This document shows positions 1 through 9,367 of a DNA stretch of 64,000 nt, piece after piece; within the stretch, counting starts at the first letter, position 1, and every line of letters begins with the position of its first letter. Origin of the DNA: Pyxidicoccus caerfyrddinensis (lineage in GTDB: Bacteria; Myxococcota; Myxococcia; Myxococcales; Myxococcaceae). The stretch lies in contig NZ_JAAIYA010000019.1 of NCBI RefSeq assembly GCF_010894405.1, positions 62,001-126,000 of the forward strand. The letters are read 5' to 3'. Under the pieces are notes generated by a model that was not told the DNA's origin, searched no databases, and saw nothing but the letters and a program-made list of their open reading frames with translations. The translations under genes were made by a program, and so were the position numbers.

Positions 1-36
1 CCCTGCCGGACGGAGGCCGTCCATGGGGCAGGGTGA
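1..36 (+). CDS. C-terminal end of an upstream gene, probably a sensor histidine kinase (partial)
   Basis: Reading frame 1 is open from the window edge to a TGA at 34-36 and overlaps the ATG of the next gene at 23. Only 11 residues are visible. The overlap with an ActR/RegA-type response regulator suggests the cognate RegB/ActS-like kinase, but this is inferred from context; the visible residues alone identify nothing. Confidence 0.4.
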   Translation, partial: PCRTEAVHGAG

Positions 37-574
37 GGTGGTTCCCACGGTGCTCGTCGTCGACGATGACGAGCCCTACCGCGAGCGGCTGGTGCGCGCC
101 TTCGGCCGGCATGGCTTCGCGGCGCACGGAGCGGCCAGCGCGAGCGAGGCGCTCGAACGGGCGCGCGAGCTGCGCCCCGGGTACGCGGTCATCGACCTGC
201 GCCTTCCGGACGGCTCCGGATTGGAGCTGGTGCGCGAAATGAGGGCGATGGACGCGTGTGCCACGCTCGTGGTGCTCACAGGCTACGGGAGCATCGCCAC
301 GGCGGTGGAGGCCGTGCGGCGGGGGGCCACGCACTACCTGACGAAGCCAGCGGACGTGGACGACATCCTGCTCGCCTTCGCCGGGGCCACGCTGCCCGAG
401 GGCGAGGCGGCGGCGCGGGAGCACCAGGTGCCGTCGCTGGCGCGCGCGGAGTGGGAGCACATCCAGCGCGTGCTCGCGGACTGCGGAGGCAACATCTCCC
501 AGGCCGCGCGGCTGCTGCGCATCCAACGCCGCAGCCTGCAGCGCAAGCTGGCCAAGCACCCCGTTTCGAAGTGA
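23..574 (+). CDS. ActR/RegA-type response regulator (REC + Fis-type HTH)
   Basis: The 183-residue protein has an N-terminal receiver domain (about residues 9-120) with the acidic cluster VVDDDE, a phospho-acceptor Asp58 in VIDLRLPDG and the conserved Lys in YLTKPAD. A C-terminal Fis-type helix-turn-helix (about 145-180) contains GGNISQAARLL and ends RRSLQRKLAKHP. This short REC-linker-HTH layout, with no AAA+ domain, is that of the ActR/PrrA/RegA redox-regulator family, which binds DNA directly rather than acting on sigma-54. It overlaps the upstream frame by 14 bases, so it is probably co-translated with its kinase. The signal sensed cannot be read here. Confidence 0.9.
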   Translation: MGQGEVVPTVLVVDDDEPYRERLVRAFGRHGFAAHGAASASEALERARELRPGYAVIDLRLPDGSGLELVREMRAMDACATLVVLTGYGSIATAVEAVRRGATHYLTKPADVDDILLAFAGATLPEGEAAAREHQVPSLARAEWEHIQRVLADCGGNISQAARLLRIQRRSLQRKLAKHPVSK

Positions 575-636
575 GCCCGCGACGGGTGCGTCATCAAGAC
601 GCACGAGCCATTCCGAGCCCGCCGTTAGGGTGGCGC

Positions 637-1710
637 ATGTCGGGAGGTTGGATGTCCACTCCGCGCACGGGCGCGCTCGTCCTCATGCTCATGCTGTCCT
701 CCGGCTGGGGCTGCAACCGGAAGCCTGCCCAGGAGGCACCGGGCTGGACGGAGGTGGACGGCGGCATCCGCTGCGAGGGACTCCAGCACCTGGCCTGCAC
801 GGGGCTGTACGGCGAGGGCGGCACGGGCTGGGCGACGAAGACGGTGCCCGCCAGCGTGCGCCCCTTCGAGCCGGGCCTCACGCTCTGGAGCGACGGCCTG
901 GAGAAGTCGCGCTTCATCTTCCTGCCCCCGGGCACGCGCGTGGACAGCACGCGCATGGACGAGTGGCGCTTCCCACTCGGCACGAAGCTCTGGAAGGAGT
1001 TCTCGTGGAAGGGCCATCGCATCGAGACGCGCTTCCTGTGGAAGCGGCCCGACGGCACGTGGCTGCGCACCACGTACCACTGGAGCGACGACGAGCGCAC
1101 CGCGCTGGAGCTCACCGACGGCGAGCAACACGTCCCCGGGACGAATGACTACGAGATTCCCAGTCAGGCGGACTGTCAGGCCTGCCATGGCGGGCGAGGG
1201 GACGGAGTGCTCGGCTTCGAAGCGGTGGCGCTCGCGCACGCGGGGGCCCGGGGGCTGACGCTGGAGCGGCTCGTCCAGGAGGGACTCCTCACCCATGCGC
1301 CGGGCACGCCACCGCGCATCCCCGGTACGCCCGTTGAGGCGGAAGCGCTGGGCTACCTGCACATGAACTGCGGCGTGTCCTGCCACAACGCCAACCTCGG
1401 GGCGCTGGGAAGCACGTCCGGGCTGCACCTGCGCCTGGAGGTGGCGGAGCTCGGCTCCGTCGCGGAGACGGACACCTGGCGGACGGCGGTGGGCGTGAAG
1501 TCCCTGTTCCGGACCTCGGGCCTGTTCGGCGGCGACTTCTTCCGCGTGGCGCCGGGCGACGTGAAGCACAGCACGCTGCTGCATCGGGTGGCCCAGCGCG
1601 GGTCCGCCGCGCAGATGCCCCCGCTGGCCACGCACGTCGTCGACGAGCGGGGCCACGCGCTCCTCCAGCGGTGGATTGAAGCCATGCCGCCCACGCGGGC
1701 CGACAGGTGA
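637..1710 (+). CDS. Haem-motif lipoprotein, HNE_0200/SO2930-like conserved family
   Basis: The protein has 357 residues from the ATG at 637, whose product has a lipoprotein signal ending SSGWGC. The central part carries motifs typical of the TIGR03806-type family (LWSDGLEKSRFIFLPPGT, then W.FPLGTKLWKEF). It has a canonical CXXCH haem site at Cys180-His184 (CQACH) and a second, unusual CXXXCH at Cys245-His250 (CGVSCH). It is probably a periplasm-facing, outer-membrane-anchored c-type cytochrome. Its TGA overlaps the start of the next gene, which encodes a cytochrome-B-like membrane protein, so the two may form an electron-transfer pair. The family function is not established. Confidence 0.7.
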   Translation: MSGGWMSTPRTGALVLMLMLSSGWGCNRKPAQEAPGWTEVDGGIRCEGLQHLACTGLYGEGGTGWATKTVPASVRPFEPGLTLWSDGLEKSRFIFLPPGTRVDSTRMDEWRFPLGTKLWKEFSWKGHRIETRFLWKRPDGTWLRTTYHWSDDERTALELTDGEQHVPGTNDYEIPSQADCQACHGGRGDGVLGFEAVALAHAGARGLTLERLVQEGLLTHAPGTPPRIPGTPVEAEALGYLHMNCGVSCHNANLGALGSTSGLHLRLEVAELGSVAETDTWRTAVGVKSLFRTSGLFGGDFFRVAPGDVKHSTLLHRVAQRGSAAQMPPLATHVVDERGHALLQRWIEAMPPTRADR

Positions 1711-2183
1711 ACGACATGCTCTACGCGGTGGTGCTCTTCCTGCATTCGTGGCTGCGCTGGGGCGTGGTGGTGCTCGGCGTGCTGACGCTCGGCAGGTCGC
1801 TGCTCGGCTGGCTGCGCGGCCGGGAGTGGACGCGCGCCGACCGCCGCATCCAGGTGTTCTTCGTCTCCGCCTTCGACCTCCAGCTGCTGCTCGGGATGAC
1901 GCTCTACTTCGCGCTCAGCCCGCTCACGCCGAGGTCCATGGAGGCGCTGCGGACGAACCTGTCGGTGTCCTTCCTCCGGTTCTTCAGCCTGGAGCACCCG
2001 GTGATGATGCTCCTGGCGCTCGTCGCCGCGCACGTGGCGTCCGCGCTGAGCCGCCGCGCGGACGACTCCCAGCGGAAGCACCGCGTATGGGCGGTGGGCC
2101 TCCTCATGGCGCTGCTGCTCATCGCGCTCGGGATTCCGTGGCCCTGGCTGTCCCATGGCCGGCCCCTGTTCCGGAGCTTCTGA
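1707..2183 (+). CDS. Small four-helix membrane protein, 'cytochrome B'-like
   Basis: The 158-residue protein (GTG at 1707 overlapping the upstream stop; an ATG at 1716 is an alternative) has about four hydrophobic helices. His residues sit at helix ends (LHSWLRW, FSLEHPVMMLL, AAHVAS, RKHRVW). The layout matches a small family often annotated 'cytochrome B' in Bacteroidetes, with the LHSGLRW-like start and VEHPxMM motif. Haem ligation by these His residues is inference. Coupling to the haem-motif lipoprotein upstream suggests a shared membrane redox role. Confidence 0.7.
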   Translation: MNDMLYAVVLFLHSWLRWGVVVLGVLTLGRSLLGWLRGREWTRADRRIQVFFVSAFDLQLLLGMTLYFALSPLTPRSMEALRTNLSVSFLRFFSLEHPVMMLLALVAAHVASALSRRADDSQRKHRVWAVGLLMALLLIALGIPWPWLSHGRPLFRSF

Positions 2184-2302
2184 CCCGGCCACCCGGCGCG
2201 TCACAACCGGTCCACGGACTCTCCACCCACTCGTGACAGTCCGTCCGGATGGGAGTGGGGGACCGTCCGCCCCTCGCGCCCATGGGCGCCAAGGGAGTGG
2301 AC

Positions 2303-4012
2303 ATGTCTGGACTGAAGTTCCCCATCGTCGCGGTGCTGGCGGCAGGCCTCCTGCTCGCTCCAGGGTGTGGACCGAAGGAGCCCGAAGGCACTGGCGACGA
2401 GGCCGGGCCCGCCCGCTCCACGACGGAGCTCGTGGGCGCGCAGAGCGCCTCGTTCCAGGATGGAGTGGCTCCGACGTCGAGCTACGCGGGCACCCGCGAT
2501 GCGATGATTGAAGAGGAGCACCCCGACACCAACCACGGCGGTGACACCAGCCTCTCCGCGAGCGGGGACACGCCCGCGGGCAGCGGCAACGAGAACTTCA
2601 TCCTGCTGAAGTGGGACGTGTCGGCCATTCCGGCGAACGCACTCATCCGCTCCGCCACGCTCACCGTCACCGTGTCCGACAAGGCGGACCAGACCTACGA
2701 CTTCTACGAGTTGACGCGCGCCTGGACGGAGAGCCAGGTCACGTGGAAGCGGGCGGACAGCAGCACGGACTGGGCGTCGAACGGCGCCGACGGCAGTGGA
2801 GACCGGAACACGACCTCTGTCGGCTCCCTCCGCGCCGCCGCGACCGGGACGTACACCGTGACGCTGAACGCGGCGGGCCTGGACGCGGTACGGCGGTGGG
2901 TGACGACGCCCTCCAGCAACCAGGGGCTCATCCTCGCCAACAAGGACAACGACAACCGACTGGAGCTGCGCTCGAGCGAGTACTCGACGAAGAGCGCCCG
3001 CCCCAGGCTGACGGTGACCTGGGACGTGGGCACGCCGGACGGGGGCACCGGGCTCGACCCGAACCCGGGCACGTACAAGGGCACCTGCGATGGCTCGGGC
3101 GGCGTGTGGATCGACTCCACCCGCTTCCTGAACTTCAACGACGAGTCGCAGACGGCGCGCATCTTCCCGCAGGGGCAGAGCGCCACCGCGCTCCAGAGCA
3201 AGGACCTGGGCAGCGCGCTGGGCCTGTCGTCTTCGGACGAGGCGGACTTCGAGGATGCCGCACGCGTGGGAAACCGCGTCTACGTCACCACGTCGCACGC
3301 GCGGAACAAGGACGGGGAGCTGCAGTCCTCGCGCTACCGGTTCTTCGCCATCGACCTCGCGGGCACGGTGCCCGCCGTGTCGCTCCAGGTCGCGGGAAGC
3401 TCCTCCAATCTGTTGAAGGACATGCTGGACGCGGCCAACTGGCTCCAGCCGGACGCCACGGTCATCTCGCTGCTGAACGCTCGCTCCCGGCTGTCGGAGC
3501 CCACGGTGCCGGACCTGGCGCCGAAGCTGAATGGGACGAACGTGGAGGGACTGGCCGAGCTGCCGGGTGGGGGCCTGGTCATCGGCTTCCGCAACCCGCA
3601 GGTGGGAACGAGCGCGCTGCTGGTCACCCTGACCAACCCCGACGCGGTGCTGACGGGCACGCGGGCGAAGTTCGGTCAGGCCCTCCGGATGGACCTGGGA
3701 GGCAACGGCATCCGGGGCCTGGCGTGGTCCGAGGCGCACCAGGCGGTGCTCATCCTGAGCGGGCCGCACGACGAGAGCCCGGGGCCCTTCTCTCTGTGGA
3801 AGTGGAGCGGCGACGCGAGCAGCGCGCCGGTGAAGGTGCGGGACTTGACGGCGCCCACGGACTCCGCGCCGGAGACAGTGATTCCGTACCCTGGAACGAA
3901 GGACGTGCAGGTCCTGTTCGACATGGGCTCGCGCCTGGTGGGCGGCACGCAGTGCAAGGACCTGTCGACCTCCAGCCAGTCCTTCACGGACATGGTCCTC
4001 CGCGTCGACTGA
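2303..4012 (+). CDS. DNRLRE-domain plus DUF3616-like secreted lipoprotein
   Basis: The 569-residue protein starts at ATG 2303. A 54-base in-frame extension upstream would put a non-signal sequence ahead of the lipobox, so it is rejected. The signal peptide ends LLLAPGC. Residues about 35-235 form a DNRLRE-type beta-sandwich module (FILLKWDVSAIP, LTVTVSDKADQTYDFYELTRAWTE, TSVGSL, RPRLTVTWD). The remainder resembles DUF3616 (EADFEDAARVGNRVYVTTSH, LPGGGLVIGFRNP, ALRMDLGGNGIRGLAW, LSGPHDESPGPFSLWKW). It is likely exposed at the cell surface; the ligand or substrate is unknown. Confidence 0.8.
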   Translation: MSGLKFPIVAVLAAGLLLAPGCGPKEPEGTGDEAGPARSTTELVGAQSASFQDGVAPTSSYAGTRDAMIEEEHPDTNHGGDTSLSASGDTPAGSGNENFILLKWDVSAIPANALIRSATLTVTVSDKADQTYDFYELTRAWTESQVTWKRADSSTDWASNGADGSGDRNTTSVGSLRAAATGTYTVTLNAAGLDAVRRWVTTPSSNQGLILANKDNDNRLELRSSEYSTKSARPRLTVTWDVGTPDGGTGLDPNPGTYKGTCDGSGGVWIDSTRFLNFNDESQTARIFPQGQSATALQSKDLGSALGLSSSDEADFEDAARVGNRVYVTTSHARNKDGELQSSRYRFFAIDLAGTVPAVSLQVAGSSSNLLKDMLDAANWLQPDATVISLLNARSRLSEPTVPDLAPKLNGTNVEGLAELPGGGLVIGFRNPQVGTSALLVTLTNPDAVLTGTRAKFGQALRMDLGGNGIRGLAWSEAHQAVLILSGPHDESPGPFSLWKWSGDASSAPVKVRDLTAPTDSAPETVIPYPGTKDVQVLFDMGSRLVGGTQCKDLSTSSQSFTDMVLRVD

Positions 4013-4022
4013 TGCGGGCCCG

Positions 4023-4053
4023 GCGGGCCTCCGCGAAGTGCACGGAGGCCCGC
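4023..4053. terminator. Hairpin between convergent genes (bidirectional terminator)
   Basis: A perfect 11-bp inverted repeat (GCGGGCCTCCG / CGGAGGCCCGC) with a 9-base loop lies between the stop of the DNRLRE gene and the stop of the minus-strand peptidase gene. There is no T-tract on either side, so termination efficiency is uncertain. Confidence 0.6.
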
Positions 4054-4066
4054 GGGGCGGGTGCGA

Positions 4067-5284
4067 CTACTGCGCGGTGCCCTTGGCCAGCTCGGCCACG
4101 TAGGCGGCGGTGATCTTGGAGTACTTCAGCGCGTGGGTGGCGGTGCCGCCCGAGCGCGACAGCGTGTCGCTCGCCGTGTGGATGTAGGGGTTGTCCGAGC
4201 CCAGCGGCGCCTCGAAGGGGATGGAGGCGGCGTAGCCCTGGTTGTACCAGGACGCGTGGTCCGAGCAGCCGTAGCCGCACGACGAGTTGCCCTGCGGAAT
4301 CTTCACGTACGTGGTGATGAGGTTGCGCAGGAACGTGTTCTGCGCGGAGTTGGAGTAGTCGGTGATGACGACGACATCCACGGAGCTCGAGCCCTTGTAG
4401 TTCGTCATGTCGAGCTGGAGCACGCCCACCACGTTGATGGCGTTGCTCTTGTGGTAGGCGGCGATCTCCTTGGAGCCGCGCAGGCCCACTTCCTCGGCGG
4501 CGTAGGCCATGAACTTCACCGTGCGCTGAGGCCGGTAGTTGCGGGACATGGCCACGCGGATGACCTCCGTGAAGGACGCCACGCCCGACGCGTCATCGTC
4601 CGCTCCCGGCGCGTTGCCGCCCGAGCTGTTGATGGAGTCCAGGTGCCCGCCCACCACCACGACTTCGTTGGGCAACGTGGTGCCGCGAATGGTGAGGATG
4701 ACGGACGGCTGGGCCCAGCTCGCGTGCCGGAACAGCTCCACGGTGACGTCGGTGCGCGAGGCGGGCACGTAGCTCTTCCACTTCGCCAGCAGCCAGTTGG
4801 CCGCGTCCACGCCGCCCTGCGACGTGTAGTAGCGCGTCGAGTAGCCCGACAGCGAGGTGATGGTGCCGCGCACGTTGGTCTCCAACACGGAGCCCATCAG
4901 CGCGTTCACCGTGGTGGCGTTGTCGAGCGTGTAGGTGACCAGGCTTTGCGGCGCCAGCGCGGGGGCGGGCTGCAGCGACGCCACGGCCTCGTCCTGCGTC
5001 TCGTGGGTGATGAAGCCCGCGCAGCGGTTGAAGCGCTCGTGCATGAGCGTCGCGAGCCGCGACAGCTGCGACTCCTTCACGCGGAACACGGAGACCTGGT
5101 CCTTCGCGAGGACGGCGGTGGGCTCCTCCCAGCCCGCGCTCTTGAAGGACTCGCGCATGGGCGCGACGGCCTCCGTGCCCAGGGTGATCCACAGCTCGCG
5201 GTCCTTGGGGGCTGCCTTGTTCTGCTCGGCGAAGGCCTGCGACGTGCTCAGCAGCAACAGGGAAACGGGAATCAAGCTCTTCAT
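4067..5284 (-). CDS. Secreted M28-family zinc aminopeptidase
   Basis: The 405-residue protein starts at the ATG with first base 5284. The signal peptide runs to about SQAFAEQ. The C-terminal half has the M28 di-zinc signature in order: His in VVVGGHLDS, the bridging Asp in GADDDASG, the catalytic Glu pair in AAEEVGLRG, Asp in QLDMTNY and a late His in YIHTASDTL. A CGYGC pair probably forms a disulfide, as in Vibrio/Aeromonas leucyl aminopeptidases. The N-terminal 120 residues probably form a propeptide. It most likely trims peptides from prey or environmental protein outside the cell. Confidence 0.9.
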   Translation of the reverse strand: MKSLIPVSLLLLSTSQAFAEQNKAAPKDRELWITLGTEAVAPMRESFKSAGWEEPTAVLAKDQVSVFRVKESQLSRLATLMHERFNRCAGFITHETQDEAVASLQPAPALAPQSLVTYTLDNATTVNALMGSVLETNVRGTITSLSGYSTRYYTSQGGVDAANWLLAKWKSYVPASRTDVTVELFRHASWAQPSVILTIRGTTLPNEVVVVGGHLDSINSSGGNAPGADDDASGVASFTEVIRVAMSRNYRPQRTVKFMAYAAEEVGLRGSKEIAAYHKSNAINVVGVLQLDMTNYKGSSSVDVVVITDYSNSAQNTFLRNLITTYVKIPQGNSSCGYGCSDHASWYNQGYAASIPFEAPLGSDNPYIHTASDTLSRSGGTATHALKYSKITAAYVAELAKGTAQ

Positions 5285-5640
5285 ACGCACTGCTCCTCTG
5301 GCGGGGGACAGGGTCCGCGCTACGCGGCCCTCACGGCGGGGCGGCATCCTGCTTTTCGTGAATTACCTGAATTAACTGGAATCTAGGGAGTGTCGTAAAG
5401 TGAACGGAAGCCTCGGACCCGGAGGCGGGGGACGCGGGGCGCAAGGGGGGCGTCTCCTGGGCAGCCGCCCGGGGGCATGTCACGCGCGCTGCTTGCCGCT
5501 GCCTCGCGCGTCTCCCACGTTCAGGGCATGGGCCCGAGACACCTCTCTTCCCGCCTGACGGCGGACGCGGGCGGAGCTGGCCGGGGATGGAGGGGTCGAG
5601 CGTCGTGCCTTCCCCCACGCCCGCCGCGTGGAGGAGAGCC
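5285..5640. promoter_or_regulatory. Divergent intergenic region with AT-rich promoter segment
   Basis: These 356 bases separate the minus-strand M28 gene from the plus-strand kinase. Positions about 5350-5400 are strikingly AT-rich for this genome and carry two GAATTA copies (GAATTACCTGAATTAACTG). This is the most likely place for the peptidase promoter. A GGAGAG ribosome site lies at about 5632-5637, just before the kinase ATG at 5641. No convincing gene is present. Confidence 0.4.
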
Positions 5641-8196
5641 ATGTTGCGCTCGCCACGCTGGCTGCTGATTGCGGTGACGCTCGGGCTGGGGCTCGCCATC
5701 ACGGCCGGGTTGATGGCCTTCGACAGGCTGGCCCGCGCCAGCCTGGAGCGCGAGGCCCTGCTCGAGCAGCAGGACCGTGCCGAACAGCTCGCCGGCCAGC
5801 TCCAGAGCCGCCTGGAGACGGCGGGGCAGGTGACGCGCACCGTGGCGACCCTGGCCGCGCCGCTACGGGAGCGCTCCGCCGTGGAGAACCTCGTCCAGGG
5901 CACGCTGGCGTCCACCTCTCCCGAGTCCATCTACGGCATCGGCGTGTGGTTCAGCCCGTACGCGCTGGAGCCCGGCCATCGCTGGGTGGGGACGTATGCC
6001 CACCGGAAGTTGGACGAGACGCAGCACATCGTCCTCACCTACGAGTGGTCCACGCCGGCCTACGACTACCACCAGCGGCCCTGGTACCAGCAGGGTCTCC
6101 AGGCGAAGGGCAGCCCCTACCTCACCGAGCCCTACTTCGACGTGGACCTCGTCTACTCCACCCTCTCCATGTCCTTCGGGGGCGTGGACGGGGCGCCGCG
6201 AGGTGTCGTCACGGTGGACGTCGTCCTCCCGCAACTGGTGGCCCTGGTGGCCCGCGCGAACACCGCGTCGCATGAGACCTTCTACGTCGTGACGCGCGCC
6301 GGGCGGCTCCTCGCCCATCCCCGGGAAGCGTCGCTCGTGACGTGGACGCGCGCGCGCAACGGCTCGGGCACCACCGCCGTGCCGGAGCTGACAATCGCGG
6401 ACCTGCGCGCCTACGAGCAGGCCCACCGGTTGGGGGAGGACCTGCACACGCAGAAGGCGGAGGTGGATGACGCCGGGTGGACGGTCCACGTCTCCACGGA
6501 CAGAGACTGGCTCTTCGCCCACTCCCGCCGGCTGCACGTCACGCTCCAGGCGGTGGGCGTCACCGTGTGGGTGGCGCTCCTCGCGGGCATGGTGGCCGGC
6601 ATGCGCACCCTGCACGTCCGGGAGCTGTCCCGGACGCTCGCCCGGCGCGAGCAGGAGCGGGAGGCGCTGGAGCGCAGCGAGCGCATGCTGCGCGAGGTGC
6701 TGGAGACGTCCATGGACGGCGTGGCCGCGGTGGACACCCAGGGACGGCTCGTGACGTGGAACACCAGCGCGGAGCGCATGTTCGGCTGGCGCCGCGAGGA
6801 CGTCCTCGGCCGCCCGGCGGTGGACCTCCTCTGCAGGCCCGAGGAACGCGAGGAGCGCAACCGCCAGCTCCAGCGCATCATCACCCGGGGCTGCTCCATC
6901 ATCCCCGCCTGCCGCCTGGAGGCGTACGCGGTGCGGCGGGACGGCACGGTGTTCCCGGTGGAGACGAGCCTCGCCGCGGTGCCCACCGACGGCGCGCACC
7001 GCGTCTACGCCTTCGTCTCGGACATCACCGGGCGCCGCCGTGCGGAGGAGGAGCGCCAGCAGTTGCTGGCCCAGCTGCGGCGCCGCTCCGCCGAGCTGCG
7101 GGCCATCATCGACCACATGGTGGAGGGCGTCTTCGTGGCCGACCCGGATGGCCGCCAGTCCTTCGTGAACCCGGCGGGCCAGCGGATGTGCGACGCGGAC
7201 GTGTCCCAGGCGGAGGCCCGGGAATGGGAGCCGGGGTGCGGCGCTTCCCTGCGCACCCTGGACGGCGTCCCCCTGGCGCGCGATGAGCTGCCCCTGTTCC
7301 GGGCCCTGCGAGGCGAGGTGGTCCGCAACTGCGACATCCGGGCCGTCAAGCCCGGCGGTGAGCGGGTGCTGCGCATGAACGCGGCCCCCATTCCCGACGA
7401 GCAGGGCCGGGCGGCAGCGGCGGTGGTCGTCCTCCACGACATCACCGAGACGGTGGAGTTCGACCGGCTCAAGGACGAGTTCGTGCGGATGGCGGCGCAC
7501 GAGCTGAAGACGCCGGTGACGGTGATGAAGTCCTTCGCGCAGCTGGCGCTCAAGACGGACGCGGGCCGCGACACCACGCTGGGCCGGCTGCTGGAGGGCA
7601 TCGACCGGGGCGCCAACCGCATCGACCAGGTGGTGCGCACGCTGCTGGACGTGTCCCAGCTCCACCTGCGGCGCATGCGGCTGGAGAAGGAGTCCCTGGA
7701 GCTGAAGTCCCTGGTGGAGGACACGGCGCGGCGGATGGCCGAGCTGCATCCGCGCCACCCCATCCACGTGCACGCGGATGAGGAGGTGGCCGTGTGGGGA
7801 GACCCGGCCCGCCTGGAGCAGGTGCTTGTGGCGCTGCTCGACAACGCCGCGCGCTACTCCCCGCCGTCGGCGGCCGTGGAGGTGACGGTGGCCAACGAAG
7901 GGGACTCGGCGCGGGTGTCCATCCGGGACGAGGGCATCGGCATTGCCGCGGACAAGCAGGCGCGGCTGTTCAACCGCTTCTACCGGCCCCATGCGGGGAC
8001 GGTGCATGACCGGGGCGGCCTGGGGGTGGGGCTCTACATCGCGCGGGAAATCGTCCAGCAGCACGGCGGCCAGCTCACGCTGGAGAGCAGGGAGGGGGAG
8101 GGCACCACCGTCGTCATCCGCCTGCCGCTGCACCCCGCGCGGGACGGGACGGACGTGGCGCCCTTCGCCGCGGAGCAGGACGGTGCCTCCGCATGA
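5641..8196 (+). CDS. Membrane histidine kinase: Cache sensor, two PAS domains, HisKA, HATPase
   Basis: The 851-residue protein starts at ATG 5641, chosen because GTGGAGGAGAG precedes it; an upstream in-frame ATG at 5587 lacks a ribosome site. Order: TM helix (about 8-27), extracytoplasmic double-Cache-like domain (about 30-295, with RPWYQQG and YFDVDLVYSTLS), second TM (about 296-320), PAS (about 340-455), PAS (about 465-590), HisKA with His620 in AAHELKTP, and HATPase with DNAARYS, DEGIGIA and GLGVGLYIAREIV. It probably senses a small ligand outside the cytoplasm and phosphorylates an unlinked regulator; no response regulator gene is adjacent. Confidence 0.93.
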   Translation: MLRSPRWLLIAVTLGLGLAITAGLMAFDRLARASLEREALLEQQDRAEQLAGQLQSRLETAGQVTRTVATLAAPLRERSAVENLVQGTLASTSPESIYGIGVWFSPYALEPGHRWVGTYAHRKLDETQHIVLTYEWSTPAYDYHQRPWYQQGLQAKGSPYLTEPYFDVDLVYSTLSMSFGGVDGAPRGVVTVDVVLPQLVALVARANTASHETFYVVTRAGRLLAHPREASLVTWTRARNGSGTTAVPELTIADLRAYEQAHRLGEDLHTQKAEVDDAGWTVHVSTDRDWLFAHSRRLHVTLQAVGVTVWVALLAGMVAGMRTLHVRELSRTLARREQEREALERSERMLREVLETSMDGVAAVDTQGRLVTWNTSAERMFGWRREDVLGRPAVDLLCRPEEREERNRQLQRIITRGCSIIPACRLEAYAVRRDGTVFPVETSLAAVPTDGAHRVYAFVSDITGRRRAEEERQQLLAQLRRRSAELRAIIDHMVEGVFVADPDGRQSFVNPAGQRMCDADVSQAEAREWEPGCGASLRTLDGVPLARDELPLFRALRGEVVRNCDIRAVKPGGERVLRMNAAPIPDEQGRAAAAVVVLHDITETVEFDRLKDEFVRMAAHELKTPVTVMKSFAQLALKTDAGRDTTLGRLLEGIDRGANRIDQVVRTLLDVSQLHLRRMRLEKESLELKSLVEDTARRMAELHPRHPIHVHADEEVAVWGDPARLEQVLVALLDNAARYSPPSAAVEVTVANEGDSARVSIRDEGIGIAADKQARLFNRFYRPHAGTVHDRGGLGVGLYIAREIVQQHGGQLTLESREGEGTTVVIRLPLHPARDGTDVAPFAAEQDGASA

Positions 8197-8333
8197 GCGG
8201 CGCGCCGCGGGCGCTCGCGCCCCTGCTCGCTGGCGTAGCGGGGCAGGTCTGACCCGTGATGGGTTCGCTTCGTCCCGCCTTCGTGGCAGCGCGGAGAACG
8301 GTAGAGTTCACGCGTTGGCACGGGGGCCGTCGA

Positions 8334-9233
8334 ATGGGAATGGCAAGAGCGCACGGGAATGTGTTGGAGGAGTACAACGCCCTCCACGCGAAGCAGAAGT
8401 CACAGCCGCTGAGCCCCGAGCAGGAGCAGCGACTGGAGCTGCTGCGGGATGTCCTCCTCGAGCTGGGGGCACTGCCGCCCGAGGGGAGTCCGATGCCGGC
8501 GCGTCCGGTGCGCGCGGACGCGGTGCTCGAGCTGTCGTTCGCGACGCAGGCCGACGTGGTGCGCGCGTACACCAAGAATATCGGGGCCGGCGGCCTGGCC
8601 ATCAAGACGGCTCGCGTGCTGCCGGTGGGCAGCACCCTGGAGCTGCGCATCCGCCTTCCCGACGCGTCCCAGCCGGTGCTCGCGCAGGGCCAGGTGGCCT
8701 GGGCCAGGGAGGACGAGATGGGCGTGGCCTTCACCCAGCTCCCGGCGGAGACGGAGCGGAGGCTGAAGGAGTTGCTCGCGGCGGATGCGTCGCTGCTCAA
8801 GCGCGTGCGGAGCGTGCTCAAGTCGGACGTCATGGAGCTGCTGAAGACGGACGTGCGCGAGCTGGGCAAGGGCCCCGCGCCCCAGGCCGCGCAGGCCCAG
8901 GAGGTGGACACGCGGCCCGTCGTCCTGGTGCGGCTGCTGGACGCGAAGCTGATGACGCTCGTCACGGAGCTGTTCGCCCAGCAGTCCCTGCGCGTCATCT
9001 CGGAGCCGGCGCCGGACAAGCCCGCCCCCATCATCGTCGTCGACACGGGCACGGCGCTCGACGTGCTCCGGGCCGCCGGCCGCCCCGGGGCGCGCATCGT
9101 CATGGTCAACGTGAGTGGCCCGGACTCGCTGGTGGGCCGGCTGACGAACCTCAACCCCGCGGCGTACGTGAAGCACCCGGCCACCGCGGCCTCGGTGCTC
9201 CAGGCCGTCACCCGGCTGCTCGGCAGTAACTGA
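8334..9233 (+). CDS. PilZ-domain protein with degenerate receiver-like C-terminus
   Basis: The 299-residue protein starts at ATG 8334 (ATG 8340 possible). A PilZ domain spans about 50-145 (PVRADAVLELSF, YTKNIGAGGLAIKT, LELRIRLPD, VAWAREDEMGVAFTQL). It is close to the myxobacterial PilZ subfamily that often lacks the RxxxR cyclic-di-GMP residues; no clear RxxxR is visible. Residues about 185-299 have a receiver-like alternation (VVLVRLLDAKLMTLV, PIIVVDTG, IVMVNVSG) without a clear acidic phosphorylation pocket. It may be a cyclic-di-GMP or protein-interaction adaptor for motility or development. Confidence 0.8.
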   Translation: MGMARAHGNVLEEYNALHAKQKSQPLSPEQEQRLELLRDVLLELGALPPEGSPMPARPVRADAVLELSFATQADVVRAYTKNIGAGGLAIKTARVLPVGSTLELRIRLPDASQPVLAQGQVAWAREDEMGVAFTQLPAETERRLKELLAADASLLKRVRSVLKSDVMELLKTDVRELGKGPAPQAAQAQEVDTRPVVLVRLLDAKLMTLVTELFAQQSLRVISEPAPDKPAPIIVVDTGTALDVLRAAGRPGARIVMVNVSGPDSLVGRLTNLNPAAYVKHPATAASVLQAVTRLLGSN

Positions 9234-9367
9234 CTGCGAGCAGGCGAGCGCTCGCGCTTCCGCGCCCCGGACAGGCTCCGGCTCTGGCATAGAGTGGGCC
9301 CTTTCCGGGCCGGCCCGTGCGGACGCGCACGGCGGGGCCCCGTTATGGGACTGGGAGGCGGACGCTC

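Noticed and set aside
5863-8133. Minus-strand open frame of 756 codons opposite the histidine kinase gene
   Set aside because: It is a G+C-driven shadow: rich in H/R/G/A/V, no domain, no signal, and the plus strand has complete kinase motifs throughout.
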